Positions 34,252-46,200 of a stretch of DNA of 64,000 bases are shown piece by piece. Location: positions 248,001 through 312,000 of the forward strand of contig JALIZF010001684.1 in the NCBI GenBank assembly GCA_029948255.1, written 5' to 3'. The stretch comes from Telmatactis stephensoni (lineage: Eukaryota; Cnidaria; Anthozoa; Actiniaria; Isophelliidae). Each line of letters begins with the position of its first letter. Position 1 is the first letter of the stretch. The notes beneath the pieces were generated by a model that saw only the letters and a program-made list of their open reading frames with translations, was not told the DNA's origin and did no database searches. The position numbers and the translations under genes were made by a program.

Positions 34252-35142
34252 CGAGGTGAAATGATCAAAGTTTATCGATGCTTTGAGACTACTGGAAAAG
34301 CTAAGTTTTTACTTAATTTTGTACAATATGACATATTTTAATTTTTAATTGACATCTAAATTCTAATTATGCAGTTAATGTAGTTATTATTTATTCAATA
34401 AAGCTGTTTTCTCGACGAATAAAGTTGTTACTGCTTCGCCTATCGATAGTAGGTCACATTTTTGCCAGACATAGATAGTAGGTCACATTTTTGCCAGACA
34501 TAAGGTCACGTTTGCAGACAAGGATCTTCCAATATGCTTAGATTACTTTTAAGCACATTATACCTATAACATATCAAAAACTGACTTTTTTAATTGATGT
34601 ATTTTTTTATCTTCAAGTAAAGTCTGGCTATCTTTGTCAAATACAGACTATGTTTCCTGAACACCCTAAACTTCAGTGTTTAATGAATAAGAGTGAAAGT
34701 TTTTTATTTCTTTGAAGTCCTGGATTACAATTTTAACACTCGACCAGGCTTGTAACTTTTATAGCAATTCAATAATGCATGATATGTCACCATCAGTCCA
34801 GTTCTGAAAATTCTCAATTTCATTTGAAAGCTGGTATGTTAGGGAGCTCTTTTGTTGGAGCACAATTTTTGTTAAAAATGTTAATTCACATGGCATAGGA
34901 AATTGGAGGGAAAAAAATTTTGAAACTGAAATATTATGTATTCCTATTTTTTGTTTGTTTGTATTTTTGAATGTATTTGTTTTGCGTTTGAATGATCATC
35001 TTTGACCTTTCTGATCCAATGCAGGTACCATGAATAACCTACCTAAAAATACAAAAGGCTCAGCATATTTTCATTTTTACTTCTTGATGAGACATTTGGT
35101 CCTTGGTAAGGTTGGGGGGGATAGGGTAGCCCTATTAGCCAG

Positions 35143-35280
35143 GGGCCGGTTGTACGAAGGATGAATAGCGCTATCCAGCAGATAAATCCTTATCCAGTGG
35201 ATAAAATCTATACAAAATCTATACAGTGGATAACTCTTATCCGGTGGATAAATTTATCCAACCTTCGTACAACCGGGCCC
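35143..35280. mobile_element. Short MITE (GGGCCGGTTGTACGAAGG)
   Basis: GGGCCGGTTGTACGAAGG faces CCTTCGTACAACCGGGCCC. The interior holds several TTATCC(A/G)GTGGATAA palindromes. It is nested in the 3.76 kb transposon. Confidence 0.85.
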
Positions 35281-36130
35281 AGGACACATTAATTTATCAT
35301 ATGAATATTTAAAGTTGGGTAACCTGCTTAGCCACGGTCATGTTCATGTTTGGAATAAAACAAAAACAAGATGCAAAAATTTGTCCTTTCATGGCAGAAT
35401 TTATTGTAATGGTAGTAATTATACCTAAACTTTAGCAAAAGCCTACCTCTACACTATAGCAATAGCACCCTTCTTTCATGAAAACAGGGCATAAGACAAA
35501 TATGATGTGAGAAATAAAATGTAATAATAGCAAGAATTTCAAAACAAAAAAGTCCAAAATGCTCTCTTTGTTTTTTTGTTTTTAACAATCCACATATCTC
35601 TTCTTTTAACCCGTAATTACACGGACATGGGAAGTTGGTGACAGCCAGTGATACACACATGTACATATGTACCGATGTAATATTGTACTTACAGTGCAAA
35701 TCCCAAAAGTATGACCAGTTATATAATGTATTTGCCTATTTTCACCTGAGCAATCATCCAATCAGCATTCAAGTTATCTCTTACCTCTTATAATCTAAGT
35801 GCTAATTGGAGAATGGTGAGACTGAAAAGTACATGAATACATTAACAGTACTAGTTTCTATTTATTTATTTATTTATTTATTTTTGATTTGAGTTTATGT
35901 TATCTTTCTTTCTTTCTTTCTTTGTCTGCCTGTCTGTCTGTTTGTTTGTGTTTGTCTGTGAGTCTGTAATCTGTGCCAGCACATGGGTTAGCCTGCTTGT
36001 TACAGAAGCTCATTCCTGTTCAGGTTTTCCCCCATAGTATTACTGAGTCATGGAAGCTATTAACTGAGTAAGTAAAGTAATAAGGAAAGCCATCCATTGA
36101 TTTTTTATTGACAAAGGGAATCCACATTAA

Positions 36131-36201
36131 TTAACAAGATTTCTCTCTTGCAACACACTCAGTTTCTCTTGCTGCTATGAACTCAAAAGGAGCAACTGAC
36201 C
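36131..36201 (-). other. Possible terminal exon inside the 3.76 kb transposon
   Basis: After a pyrimidine tract and CTTATAG acceptor, an open stretch encodes SVAPFEFIAARETECVAREK and ends in TAA at 36131. A second exon-like stretch at about 37055-37155 contains WITGVSAVLIWSD and ends at a GTAAGG donor. Neither was recognised. These could be parts of a transposase or of a captured gene. Confidence 0.25.
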
Positions 36202-37539
36202 TATAAGGAGAATATAAAAAAATATCATTAAATTCTTTCACAACACTGAAATTTTGAATGAATATTATATACTGCTTTGTGAATTGTTGACCAAAACAAA
36301 TAGCTAGAAACATGAAAATGTTAATTTCAATCAATGCAAACAAGAATAAGAGTGTGACCAGTCCAAAAAAAGGCAAAATCGATGATAAGTTGTGGCTTTT
36401 TGTCAACTGATTCAAGTCAAGTATAAGTGACTGACTAACAGAACAAAACAAAACTCAGAATATTGTAAAGCTACTTTACAAAATTTGTAAAGTTTAATGA
36501 ACTTTGCAAAGGAAGACTGTACAACATTGGAATTAAACAATGAAATCAGAGTGAATGAATGGATGGAATCCATACATTATTCACACATCAGCCTATGGCT
36601 GCCTAATGAGTGATATCTATTAAATGAATCAAGAAAAGTACATCAAAGATGAGAGGATGTGATTACAAATAGGCCAACTCAGTGTAGGGTATTGTCAGCT
36701 CTGTTTGACTCAACTGAAAACCCAATTGGCCAATTAACCCCATGCTAAAATTTGTCCCTAATACCATCTTAAATCATATGATATTGTTTTAATCAGTATG
36801 AAGTTCTGCAGTCACACTTATAAAGTTGTGTTGTGACAAAACTGATATATTTTTTCATTGTTTTAATGCACCAAATAAAAGTGAAACAAAGCAGTATGGC
36901 AGGGCAGTTGCTACACGGCCCAACACCTTGAAATCGTTGCTACTTACACATGAATGTATTATACATTTCATATTCTTTCGTAGACAAACTTAAAGTTGTT
37001 AAGTGTAATGTTTTCCACACATAGCTCACTTAAACCTTACCTTCACTATTGGATTCCCCTCTATCGCTCCAAATTAAAACAGCAGACACACCCGTAATCC
37101 AAGATCTTGCGTTGTCATCCTGATTTATCTTGAGAGATTCTAACAATTACCTTTTACTCTGAATATTTTCAAGAAATTAAGAAGACATCTAATGAATGAA
37201 AACGATGTATTTCTTTGGTAAAACTTCATTCAGCGGCACTCCTTTGGTTTTGTCACGTTGACCTATGTTTGACTTTTTCACGCTAAAGATCCTCAAATTA
37301 TCTTCTTAAAAGCTATTAAAAACCTTGTTCTTTCCTTTACATCATGCTATAACTATGTTTGTTCTTCTGGGCTTAAAAATATATATGAAGTGAACATATT
37401 TTGCAAGAAACTACTGAAAAAATATTCTCCTTCGTCCGCCATTTTTTCTCTGCGAGCCTGCAAAATTTCAGCGGAAAACGCTTGTGCGCATATTCAGTTC
37501 AATTTTATTTCGACCAATCAGCCGTTTTTAAGCCGTGTC

Positions 37540-37741
37540 GGCCCCGTCTGCTTTCACTCTAACCCTGCTTGTATAGTGGACGTAAAAGATCCTGTTGTAC
37601 TGTTCGCAAAGAGTAGGGGATTGTCACCCGGTACAACAGTCTGTCCTTACTACTAACAAACTCTAAGCGCATTTGATTATATTCATATAGATATTTGCGC
37701 TATATAAATGCTAAAATTTCATTTCATTTCATTTCATTTTC
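37540..37741 (+). mobile_element. tRNA-derived SINE, 3' part
   Basis: It continues the SINE after the transposon: TGCTTTCACTCTAACCC, ACGTAAAAGATCC, AGAGTAGGGGATTGTCACCCGG, then AAGCGCATTTGAT and a (ATTTC)n tail at about 37716-37740. A similar 3' module is at 16811-16875. Confidence 0.8.
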
Positions 37742-38096
37742 ATTTGATCTAGTGTGAAAACCGTGCGACAATTGCTCTTTTATCAGATATTTTTAAATTT
37801 GTAAAACGTAACTGATATAGAATTACCATAACTGGAAAGAGCTAGCATCTTAAAGTTAGCAAGACAGTGGAGTTTGAAGGAATTAAATCCAAAACTCGAT
37901 CGAGTATAATTTTTTGAATTTGTAAGAAAACCTTTGTTGGTAGGCATCTCTTGCCTACCAGAGAATGTTTTCATACAAAATTTCGATTTCGGAAAATTCA
38001 TATATATCTTCATGAGTTTGAAAGTTACTTCATTCAGACTTGACAGTTTTACTAATTTTGACGTGCTCTTTCTCTTCTATATTTCTGTACATATAT

Positions 38097-38254
38097 GTTA
38101 TTGACCGAGCGTGAGGTCCGGATAGAAGGATATTTGGTCGAGTTCTTTTTTGCGTTGCGGTACGGACCGAGCCGATAGGCGAGGTCCGTACAAACGCAAA
38201 AAAGAACGAGACCAAATATCCTTCTATCCGGACCGAACAAGCTCGGTCAATAAC
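38097..38254. mobile_element. Long-hairpin MITE
   Basis: Arms of about 70 bases beginning GTTATTGACCGAGC pair across a short loop. Motifs GGTCCGGATAGAAGGATAT and CGTTCTTTTTTGCG appear in both arms with few mismatches. Confidence 0.85.
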
Positions 38255-38258
38255 TTAT

Positions 38259-39455
38259 TTATTATATGGCTGACCAGCCGATTTCAAAAAAATCTTCGTT
38301 GGTAAACTCGATAAAGAAAAAATCGCCGGTTTTGACTGGCTTCGTACAGTTGACTTCCGGTTTCTCTAGCAAGGAACAGAAATTGTCAATGCAAATAAAG
38401 ATATCATCACTTTGTAAGAAATTAGGAGCCATTCCAAAGAAAAATAACAAAAAATCTAAAGTAAAAAAATTTTAGAAAAACTTTTTTGTCCTAGCCAAAC
38501 AAATCAAAACAATTAGCAAAAAATTCCCGCGCTTTCTGTCACGGTGGACGCGCGCGTCTTCCACCGAATGGCGGGAATTCTGTGCTTCTTTGATATAAAT
38601 AGCAAACTCAGTGACTTTTCGCTTCGAACTGAGCTGATTTTAAAATGAAGGACAGAAAAAAGGACAGAAAAATAGCTTTTGCTTCAATTTACCGACTTCA
38701 AGCTGTTGTAATTGGGCTAGAAGTAATTTTTTGGAACTGTAAACAGCATATCTTTTGCACATTTGTTGAGTTTGGTTGCTCGATCGTCGCCTAAAAGGTC
38801 ATGGTCTTCACTGAATTTTAAAAGGAAGAAATAAGTTAAAGCTGACACCTAGACTCTCTCAAAATGTCTATTATCACTTTGGTACCAAATCTACGTGGCT
38901 CTTCAAGACGATGGCTGGAGAAAACAAGTCTTTTTGAAGAGAATATTTGAAAGGATAATTGATTTTGTATGATGTCTCGGTGAGTTTGATTGTAATGTAA
39001 GCTTATGTCTTGTTATCTGTTGTAAGCTTAATTGCTTATACAACTATTTGGATATGCATCTCCATTTCACCAAATTTCTCATCAGCTGTTCGATCATGCA
39101 AACATGAGATACTTTCTAGGAAAATTATAGCAAGCATATTATTTTTTGCCTACACACAGCCAGTTTATTGAGTGTTTGTACTGGATCGGCGTCGTTTTAT
39201 CTTTTCAAAAATGTCCAAAGTTTATTCTAACATGAGGGTCATTTGATTTTTTGCTGTATCTTTCACCCATGTCAACTGTTTGCTTTTTACACGAAACAAA
39301 TCGAGAGAAAACAGCCAAGAAACGTTAAAAAGTGTCAGTGTCGGTCCGGAAAGCAAAGCCGGTCCGGAACGCCGGTCCGGACTGTAGGATTCCGACCGCT
39401 CTGAGAACCAATCAGATTTTTCCTTTTTTCTTCGGACCGGCCTGCCATATAATAA
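38259..39455. mobile_element. Possible 1.2 kb element with 12 bp inverted ends
   Basis: TTATTATATGGC at 38259-38270 is inverted at 39444-39455. The right end has repeated GGTCCGGA units (39345-39440) and GACCGGCC resembling the left end GACCAGCC. No transposase seen. The match is short, so confidence is limited. Confidence 0.4.
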
Positions 39456-39469
39456 TGTGACTTTTGGAA

Positions 39470-41100
39470 TTACATGATAAAGGCTCATTGCGCTGTATAC
39501 GTAGATGAAATGTTTATTTCATCACAGAGGTTTCCAAGGACAAGGGCCTATTCTTCTCTAACAACCAATGACAACCGAGAATACATATATGAAAATAAAA
39601 TTGAATGGAGGCCTGAAATTAAATCACAGGAGTGAAAATCATATTTTAAGATTTGCTGAGGTTAAATCGCTTTGATTTTTAATTAGAAGTATGAGTTTTA
39701 TTTTCGTGGCCCGGCGTTCAGATCAGTTTGAAAGAGCCTGATTTTTTTGAAACTTTGGTTTGTGAAAATTATTTTAGCTATGTAGCTTAATTAAGGCACT
39801 AGTTAAGATGACTCCATTCAAAGAATGAAAAATCCTACAGTCAACTGTCTGGCTGTCTCTGATGGTTAAATTTTATGTTTTTGTCTTAGCTTTGAGAAAA
39901 TGGAGTGAAAACAGCTCAAGTCCGATTGGGTGGATAACAATTGACTCCCTCCAGCGTTTTCATTGTAAAAAAATCCATGTTCCTAATCCAGTCTTCTTTA
40001 TTCTTTGATACGTACTAGTAAACTATAATGATAAAGAAGATAATTATGGAATAAGAAAAAGGGGGTCACCGTTCTCATTTTTAAGATATTTTGCAAAAAG
40101 TTCCACCTTATCAGCGAGTACATTTGGTGCATGTTGTTCAACGTGAAAACCTGGGCGAGTTTTTACGAAAAAAAGGCCTTTCTTCTATGTTGTTAAAAAG
40201 ATACCTTTTAGCGATAATCTATTACCTTCGATTCTTTAGATTACTTTAGATCATTAGAGCAGTTTTCAGTGTCAGTATATTACCGTGTTGTCCATAAAAA
40301 CATTCAAAATTCCTTCCGTAACTGTGCCGTCACCGAGAGATGCATTTTTCACAGACATACGAAATCGACTCTATTCTTTTTTCCGGGCTAGCCCAGTTTA
40401 GCGGGCTGACTTCTTTTGTTTTCGCTTCCCTTGGGGCCACAAAACAAAAGAAGTCCCTTAGTTTCTGACTCATATACTTTCAAAAAACGGTCTTTCGTCT
40501 AAACAGTCACCATCTTGAAAATCGAACGTGCGCGCGTTCGCATGAGCTACAGAATTGTGCATAACTCAAAAACAATGGAATAACCAAAAAGTGACCATAT
40601 ATTATATAGGAAGAGTAACTTTCATAAATCAGCGAGATCATTGCTGGTAAGTACTTGGTGTATGCAACACCAAGTATATCAATAAATGATACACCCATTG
40701 ATATACAATCTATTTGATACACTTGGTTGTTGCATACAATTGGTGTTGCATACACGAAGTAATTCCCTCATTGCTGTATATAGGGTACACGTATTAGTGA
40801 ACTGATAATGAAAGAACACAACCATGCAACAACTGATGCATATTAATCCCATTTTACACTTCTACACTTAGCTTCTGTCAATCAAATTGTAACGACTAGA
40901 ATTTGTAAAATGTTAGCTTTCTAAATTCAGAAACAAAACAAACTTGAATTTATTGACAGAACATTTAGTGTTTTCCGAATTTTGATGTAAATTTAAGCTT
41001 GCTTCAGGGAGAACGAATAGTCGAAGTTTTGATTGACGGTAGTCAAAACACTGAAAAAGCCATTCAAGTGTCATCTGCAAAGGTTGCGTAATTTCAGTGA
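39470..41100. other. Intergenic with MITE fragments
   Basis: It holds a fragment related to the 18056-18187 hairpin family (about 40386-40465) and a patch of short repeats around GTTGCATACA and TTGATATAC at about 40660-40755. No gene recognised. Confidence 0.5.
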
Positions 41101-41110
41101 AAATAGGTAT

Positions 41111-41295
41111 AATATATAACCATCGATGAATTGTCTATTTTTCTCTGTTTTGAAAAAGTGATACTATCTTCACATGTGAAGATAACATGTTATTTCAGAT
41201 GTGAAGATAACTGACACTGTTGCCATGGCTACATTTGTTCAGGAGCTTCACGTCACGGCAACGTCACGTTCTAATTCATCGATGATTATATATTA
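41111..41295. mobile_element. Short TIR element
   Basis: TAATATATAACCATCGATGA and its inverse TCATCGATGATTATATATTA bound a segment with ATCTTCACATGTGAAGAT palindromes. It directly adjoins the next hairpin. Confidence 0.6.
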
Positions 41296-41300
41296 AACAG

Positions 41301-41438
41301 AATATTACATGGGCGCTTGGAGATACGAATTTTATCTTCTCATGTTGATAATCTCTTACTTGTTTACTGTGCTCACTCGTGAGAGATCTTATCAACACTC
41401 GAAGATAAAATTCGTATCTCCAAGCGCCCATGTAATAT
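41301..41438. mobile_element. Hairpin MITE (ATATTACATGGGCGCTTGG)
   Basis: Arms of about 40 bases from ATATTACATGGGCGCTTGG to the inverse copy CCAAGCGCCCATGTAATAT are perfectly complementary over most of their length. Confidence 0.85.
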
Positions 41439-41559
41439 CCTCTATACCCCTCCCTCAAATGATGGCAAACATTGACCATTATGTGATCTCAACGAGAGAA
41501 TGTTCTACTGTAAACTTTTCATTCAGTTGATTGCCAACAGAATGACGACCGATATTCGT

Positions 41560-42960
41560 CGTTAAAAATTGCAAAGTATCAATTTTGGTGTCAAAGAGTT
41601 ACTAATGACATAGTTTAGACTTCCATGCTTCTATTTTATTTACTAGTTGTTTAACAGTACTACATAACTACATGTATTTAGTTTATTTTGTTATGACGCT
41701 TTTGTTTCATTTTACCCATGTGATCCTGAAAAAGAAGATAAGCTATTTAATTGGGTGTACCAAGTTCTTTGTGCAATAGCTAAGAACTCATTAAAGGATT
41801 CACTTGGTAAGTGATTTCAACTTTAATAAGGTTCATCTTTCAGATCTTTGCTTTCAATCGTAAAGCAAATATGCAAAATTAATATCTGAATGTTATATAT
41901 ATGCCAGTTTGTTCTCGGATTGGTCTATTAATACAGAAGATCCCGGGGGAGACTCCGATAAAAAATGGCGGGGATATTCGTCGGAAATTTCGAAAATGCC
42001 CCCTAAAAGGAATCTTTTCCAGGTGGGCGTGGCAACACATGATTTTTACTCCTAAAGGTACCAATCAACTGCGTTTATTTAAATACCATCTATTGTAGCA
42101 ATCAATACTGGTGTGGTCGTGTAATTCAATCCTTATCTTTGGTATCTAATATATGCTACAGCACAATAATTACCCTAAAATTAGGTACCACCTTAGTCTC
42201 TGGTAGTTCAATAAAATTTGAAAGACCCTATAAGGTACCGGATCGCTGATTTTGACCCCTAAAAGGTACGACGAGCATCCCCGCCCTCTTATATATAGGA
42301 GTCCCCTCCCCTCCCCTCCTCTCCCCACCCCTCCTCCCCCACCCCACCCCATCCCACCCCGGGCGCAAGATAAACAATTGAAATATTTTTGACAATGAAT
42401 GACCCTTATAAATGAAATTCAGATGGTTTGAAGGTGTGTAGGTCACTGCTTACTTTTGCTGGAACAAAGGAAACCAGTTCAAAAGAGCCGTCTCCTCCTC
42501 GTCACTTACGTGGCCACGGTTAATCAGTTGTTTGAAGAAATCTACTCATAGACTTCAGAAGTTGTTTTGAATGCATTATATTTTGAAATTCGTAAAATAA
42601 ATTCACTAACTTCTAGAAAACTAGTAGAAAGATAGTGTAGAAAAGACGGAAATAACATTTTGTCCCTGAAATCGCACTCAATGGCGTATATTTTGTAGAA
42701 CGTTTAAAACCAAATAAATGTGGTATAAATCCAACGTCAATATCTAATGAACACCCAAAGAATGGAATACAAAGAAATACTTTCTATTGTCCCTTCTGCG
42801 GCCCTAAGATTCTGCTTTCCATTTATAAATGATTGCTCCTATATACTTGGTGACCCTAGTTGGACGTCAGGGGTGGAGGTGGGGAGGCAAGAAAGGGAAG
42901 AATGGCGCTTCCGTGTTCGTCCCCTTAACGTCACAGACACCGAGAATGTTGACGTGACGC
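41560..42960. other. Intergenic 3' of gene D
   Basis: Nothing recognisable except a C-rich tract (42301-42360). The last 20-40 bases before the gene D stop resemble the equivalent region of gene C. Confidence 0.4.
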
Positions 42961-42978
42961 TACTTACGTGCGCTTAGT

Positions 42979-43115
42979 TTACGAACATAGTTTGCACGAC
43001 TTCTTGCAGAATGAATCATGGAGGTTGATTTTGCAACCGTGATGGCCCCGAATCAAGGCCTTGCATTTAGCACTAGGCCAAATGTCGGAGCACTTCGAAT
43101 TCCCTTGGGAAACAA
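42979..43115 (-). CDS. Gene D exon 6: ShKT domain
   Basis: Cysteine spacing C-x8-C-x9-C-x8-C-x3-C-x2-C, ending KKSCKLCS then stop. The acceptor TTTCAG and the opening VVSQG align with gene C. Confidence 0.85.
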
Positions 43116-43204
43116 CTGAAACTGCAAAAAAAGTGCGGTTTACAAACAAACAATTATACAATAACAAATAAACGAACTATCTAACGAAAGAATGGAAGAA
43201 CGAC

Positions 43205-43235
<31 letters not shown>

Positions 43236-46200
43236 CAGTGCAAGCACACTGTGAACAACTTAATTGCTTTCTAAACGTCGAAGCGACCCCTTTGGAAAAG
43301 CCTGAAAATAACTAACGAACAAAGCTTTCATATAAAGTCAATTGAAAAAACGTTGTCGGGTCTAAAAACATGGAAAATAGAAGCTGAGACCGAAAAGGTG
43401 CATGTGATCGGTGAATAATCATATTCTGATTTATTTATTTACGCTGCAACCGATAAAAATGCGAAGCCAAACGGCTCGCCAACGCAGGTCCTGCATACGC
43501 TGTCAGCATTTTGCATCGAAGGCAAAGCGTAAATGAATGAATCAAAATATAACTATTCACATCCCAAGCTACCATTTCGGTCTCAGCTTCTATGTTCTAT
43601 GTTTTTAGATCCGACAACGTTTTTTCAATCGACTATATATAAAACAAATAAAGGAACAAGCAAACAAATTAAACTGACAAACGAACAAATGACAAAAAAA
43701 GACAATTAGACAAACAATGAACGAACGGCAAACAAACATAAAACGGACAAACAAACAAACAACCAGACAGACAGATAACCAACCAAACCAACAAACAAAT
43801 AAAAACAAACAAGCAAACGAAACGCGAACTAACAAACATGCCTGGCAAACAAACTAAGCAAAGAAGATTGATTTCAATATACACAAGCGGCCGTGAACTG
43901 AAACTAACATAAGGAAAGTATAAATGCACACTGGATGGGTATAAATGATGAACTTACCGGGCGGGTTTGGCACATTTCCATTCCCGATACTTTTTCCGTA
44001 GCCGCCACTTCCTCGACCACCGCAGTTTTCAGCTTAAAAGTATAACAAAGAAATAAAAGTCATGTTTTCTACTATCACAATACTTATAAGGCCTTCGTAT
44101 GTAACTCAAATCAAACAAAATGCAGTCTATGACGAAGTATTTTTTATGTCTCTCCCTTCTTCCTGGAACCCTAACACTGCATTGACTGAGCTCTGTTTAC
44201 TGGGCCAGGAGGGACATAAAAACCCTATTTGTAAACAAATATTTCATATAAATCTTACAAAGTCTATCTACAAATTGACAAAACCTAATATCAAAAGAAG
44301 CCAACAAACCTTTTTCCTCCATATTCAGCACTTTTGAGATCTTCTTTCTGCCTCTCTAACTTCTCTAACTTCCCCATTTTTGATTGTTATCCTCTCTCAT
44401 TCCTTCAATTTACACATGCACTTTCTCTTAACTCTATGGCATTCCTTCGTCAGAGCATGAAATGTGCGCCCTCCCCTTGACGCTGCCACTTCCGCTTGCT
44501 AAGCTATCTTTGTATAAATATTTCATTTTGCCTGCTCTCAAGCTTAACTTAATCTCTTTGTCTTTTATACTTATTTGGTGTTGTATCTTCCATTTATCCT
44601 TGAACTACTCTGACTCTGTGCTGTTTGTAATGATATGTAAATTATAATTACAATAATAATTACAAGAAGTACATTCATTGGATGACTAAGTTTAAACACG
44701 CTTTGAATATAATCTTGCCCTCATAACTATATATAGCTGTCATGTATACACATCTAGGAAAATGTATTAGAGAAGGGTAACTTTTTTCGTAGGGTAACTC
44801 TCTTATCTCCATGTGAACAGACCTTAAAAGGCGTGTTTGAATCGATTGACTCATTAAAATAGACAGGGTGTACGTTTATAGCCAAGTTAAGTCTCCTTTA
44901 GATACATGCTGAGTCTTGCAGTACATGAACGCATAATATACGGTACCTAGTTACACCATGATCTAAGAATATGTTCTAAGGGAGCATTCATTTTTTAGGA
45001 GGGGGGGGGGGGGGGGGGGGGGGGTGGGCCGGAGGAATTGAGGGGTGGGCCAAAAGAAATTTACTCTATGAAAGGGGGTGGGTCATGTTTTTCTGAAAGT
45101 TAAACCAGGTCAAGGGACCCTATTTTCATATTTGGAAGTGGGGTGGGTCATTAATATAGTTCAATTCCTTACCGTGGGGGCTTGCATTTTTTTGTATTTG
45201 ATTCCTGCAATTCCTCCGGCCCACCCCCCTCCTAAAAAATAAATGCTCCCTAAGTGGAATATATTCTAAGTAAAAGTTAAAGCAAAACATACCAATTCTT
45301 TTATTGATCCATTTAACGAAGCTGGTCACACGTGCAAAAACGCTGAAGAAAGCTGTGTTGCACCTGGAAGCACCCCAGCTGACAACACCATGGAGGGCCC
45401 ATCGACCATTGTCTTCACAGACTAATGGCCCACCACTGTCTCCATTGCAAGCACCCCTGCTTTTACCACCAGCACAGATCATGCTCCTCCTGTGGACTTT
45501 ATAATATGGGATAAGCGGGTTGTTCCTGGCAGCGCATTCTCTGTGGGATCTAATTGGAACTGGCGCTTCTTGTAGAACATTTGGGAGAGGGCCGCCCGCT
45601 ACAGTTCGCCCCCAACCTTGGGAAAATTGAAAAGATATGTTAAATATAGAACATCATAAAATTAACTAAAAGAAATTTTGACCCAATACAAAACTTTAAC
45701 TTGTTTAATTGTCACACGACAGTGGATGATGGATAAAGTCTGATTATTATGATTAATATGATTGGGTCAAATAGACTCCTAACTAAACTTAGAAACCTTT
45801 CCGAGATGCTTTCCGTAAATCAAACCATTGTTTGGTTTTAATGAACCAAAAGATAGATAGGTCGTCCTTATAAAAATTCGTATTAAAGTTTATTCAATAT
45901 GGCTGCCGTGACGTCACTGGCAGACCAGGAACTGGTTTAATTAAGGTGCTCCGTTACTTATTGGAGCACTGGAGTTATTTTTGAAGGGCGTTTTTCGTTA
46001 TTGGCTGTGCAAAAAGAAAACTCATCGAAGGATTTCAAAATTCTGGACCTTCCATTCTGGAAGTTTTTAAAAAGCGTTCATATCTCCGAGAATTTTATAC
46101 CAATGCGAACATCCCTTAAAATTCGAAGCTTTCTTGTTCAAAATCCAAAAAATTACAGAAATCGACAAAATATTAGCTGACGAGAAGCGCGCTTCAAATA

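Larger units (their letters stand above)
33777..37539. mobile_element. 3.76 kb DNA transposon with 9 bp target duplication
   Basis: The left end GACACGGCTTAAAAACGGCTG is matched by the complementary right end CAGCCGTTTTTAAGCCGTGTC. GGCCCCGTC occurs immediately outside both ends (33768-33776 and 37540-37548) and splits a SINE whose two halves are colinear. A 9 bp duplication fits Mutator-like (or Merlin-like) elements; the family is inferred. ATGGCGGAC occurs just inside both ends, facing inward. Reading frames are short; possible exons are listed separately. A nested MITE lies at 35143-35280. Confidence 0.85.

Noticed and set aside
36131..36451. 106-residue minus-strand membrane-like frame
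   Set aside because: Most of it reads through a probable A/T-rich intron; only the last 71 bases look exon-like, and even that is uncertain.
38052..38240. Two overlapping 61-62 residue minus-strand frames
   Set aside because: They lie over the hairpin MITE and have no independent support.
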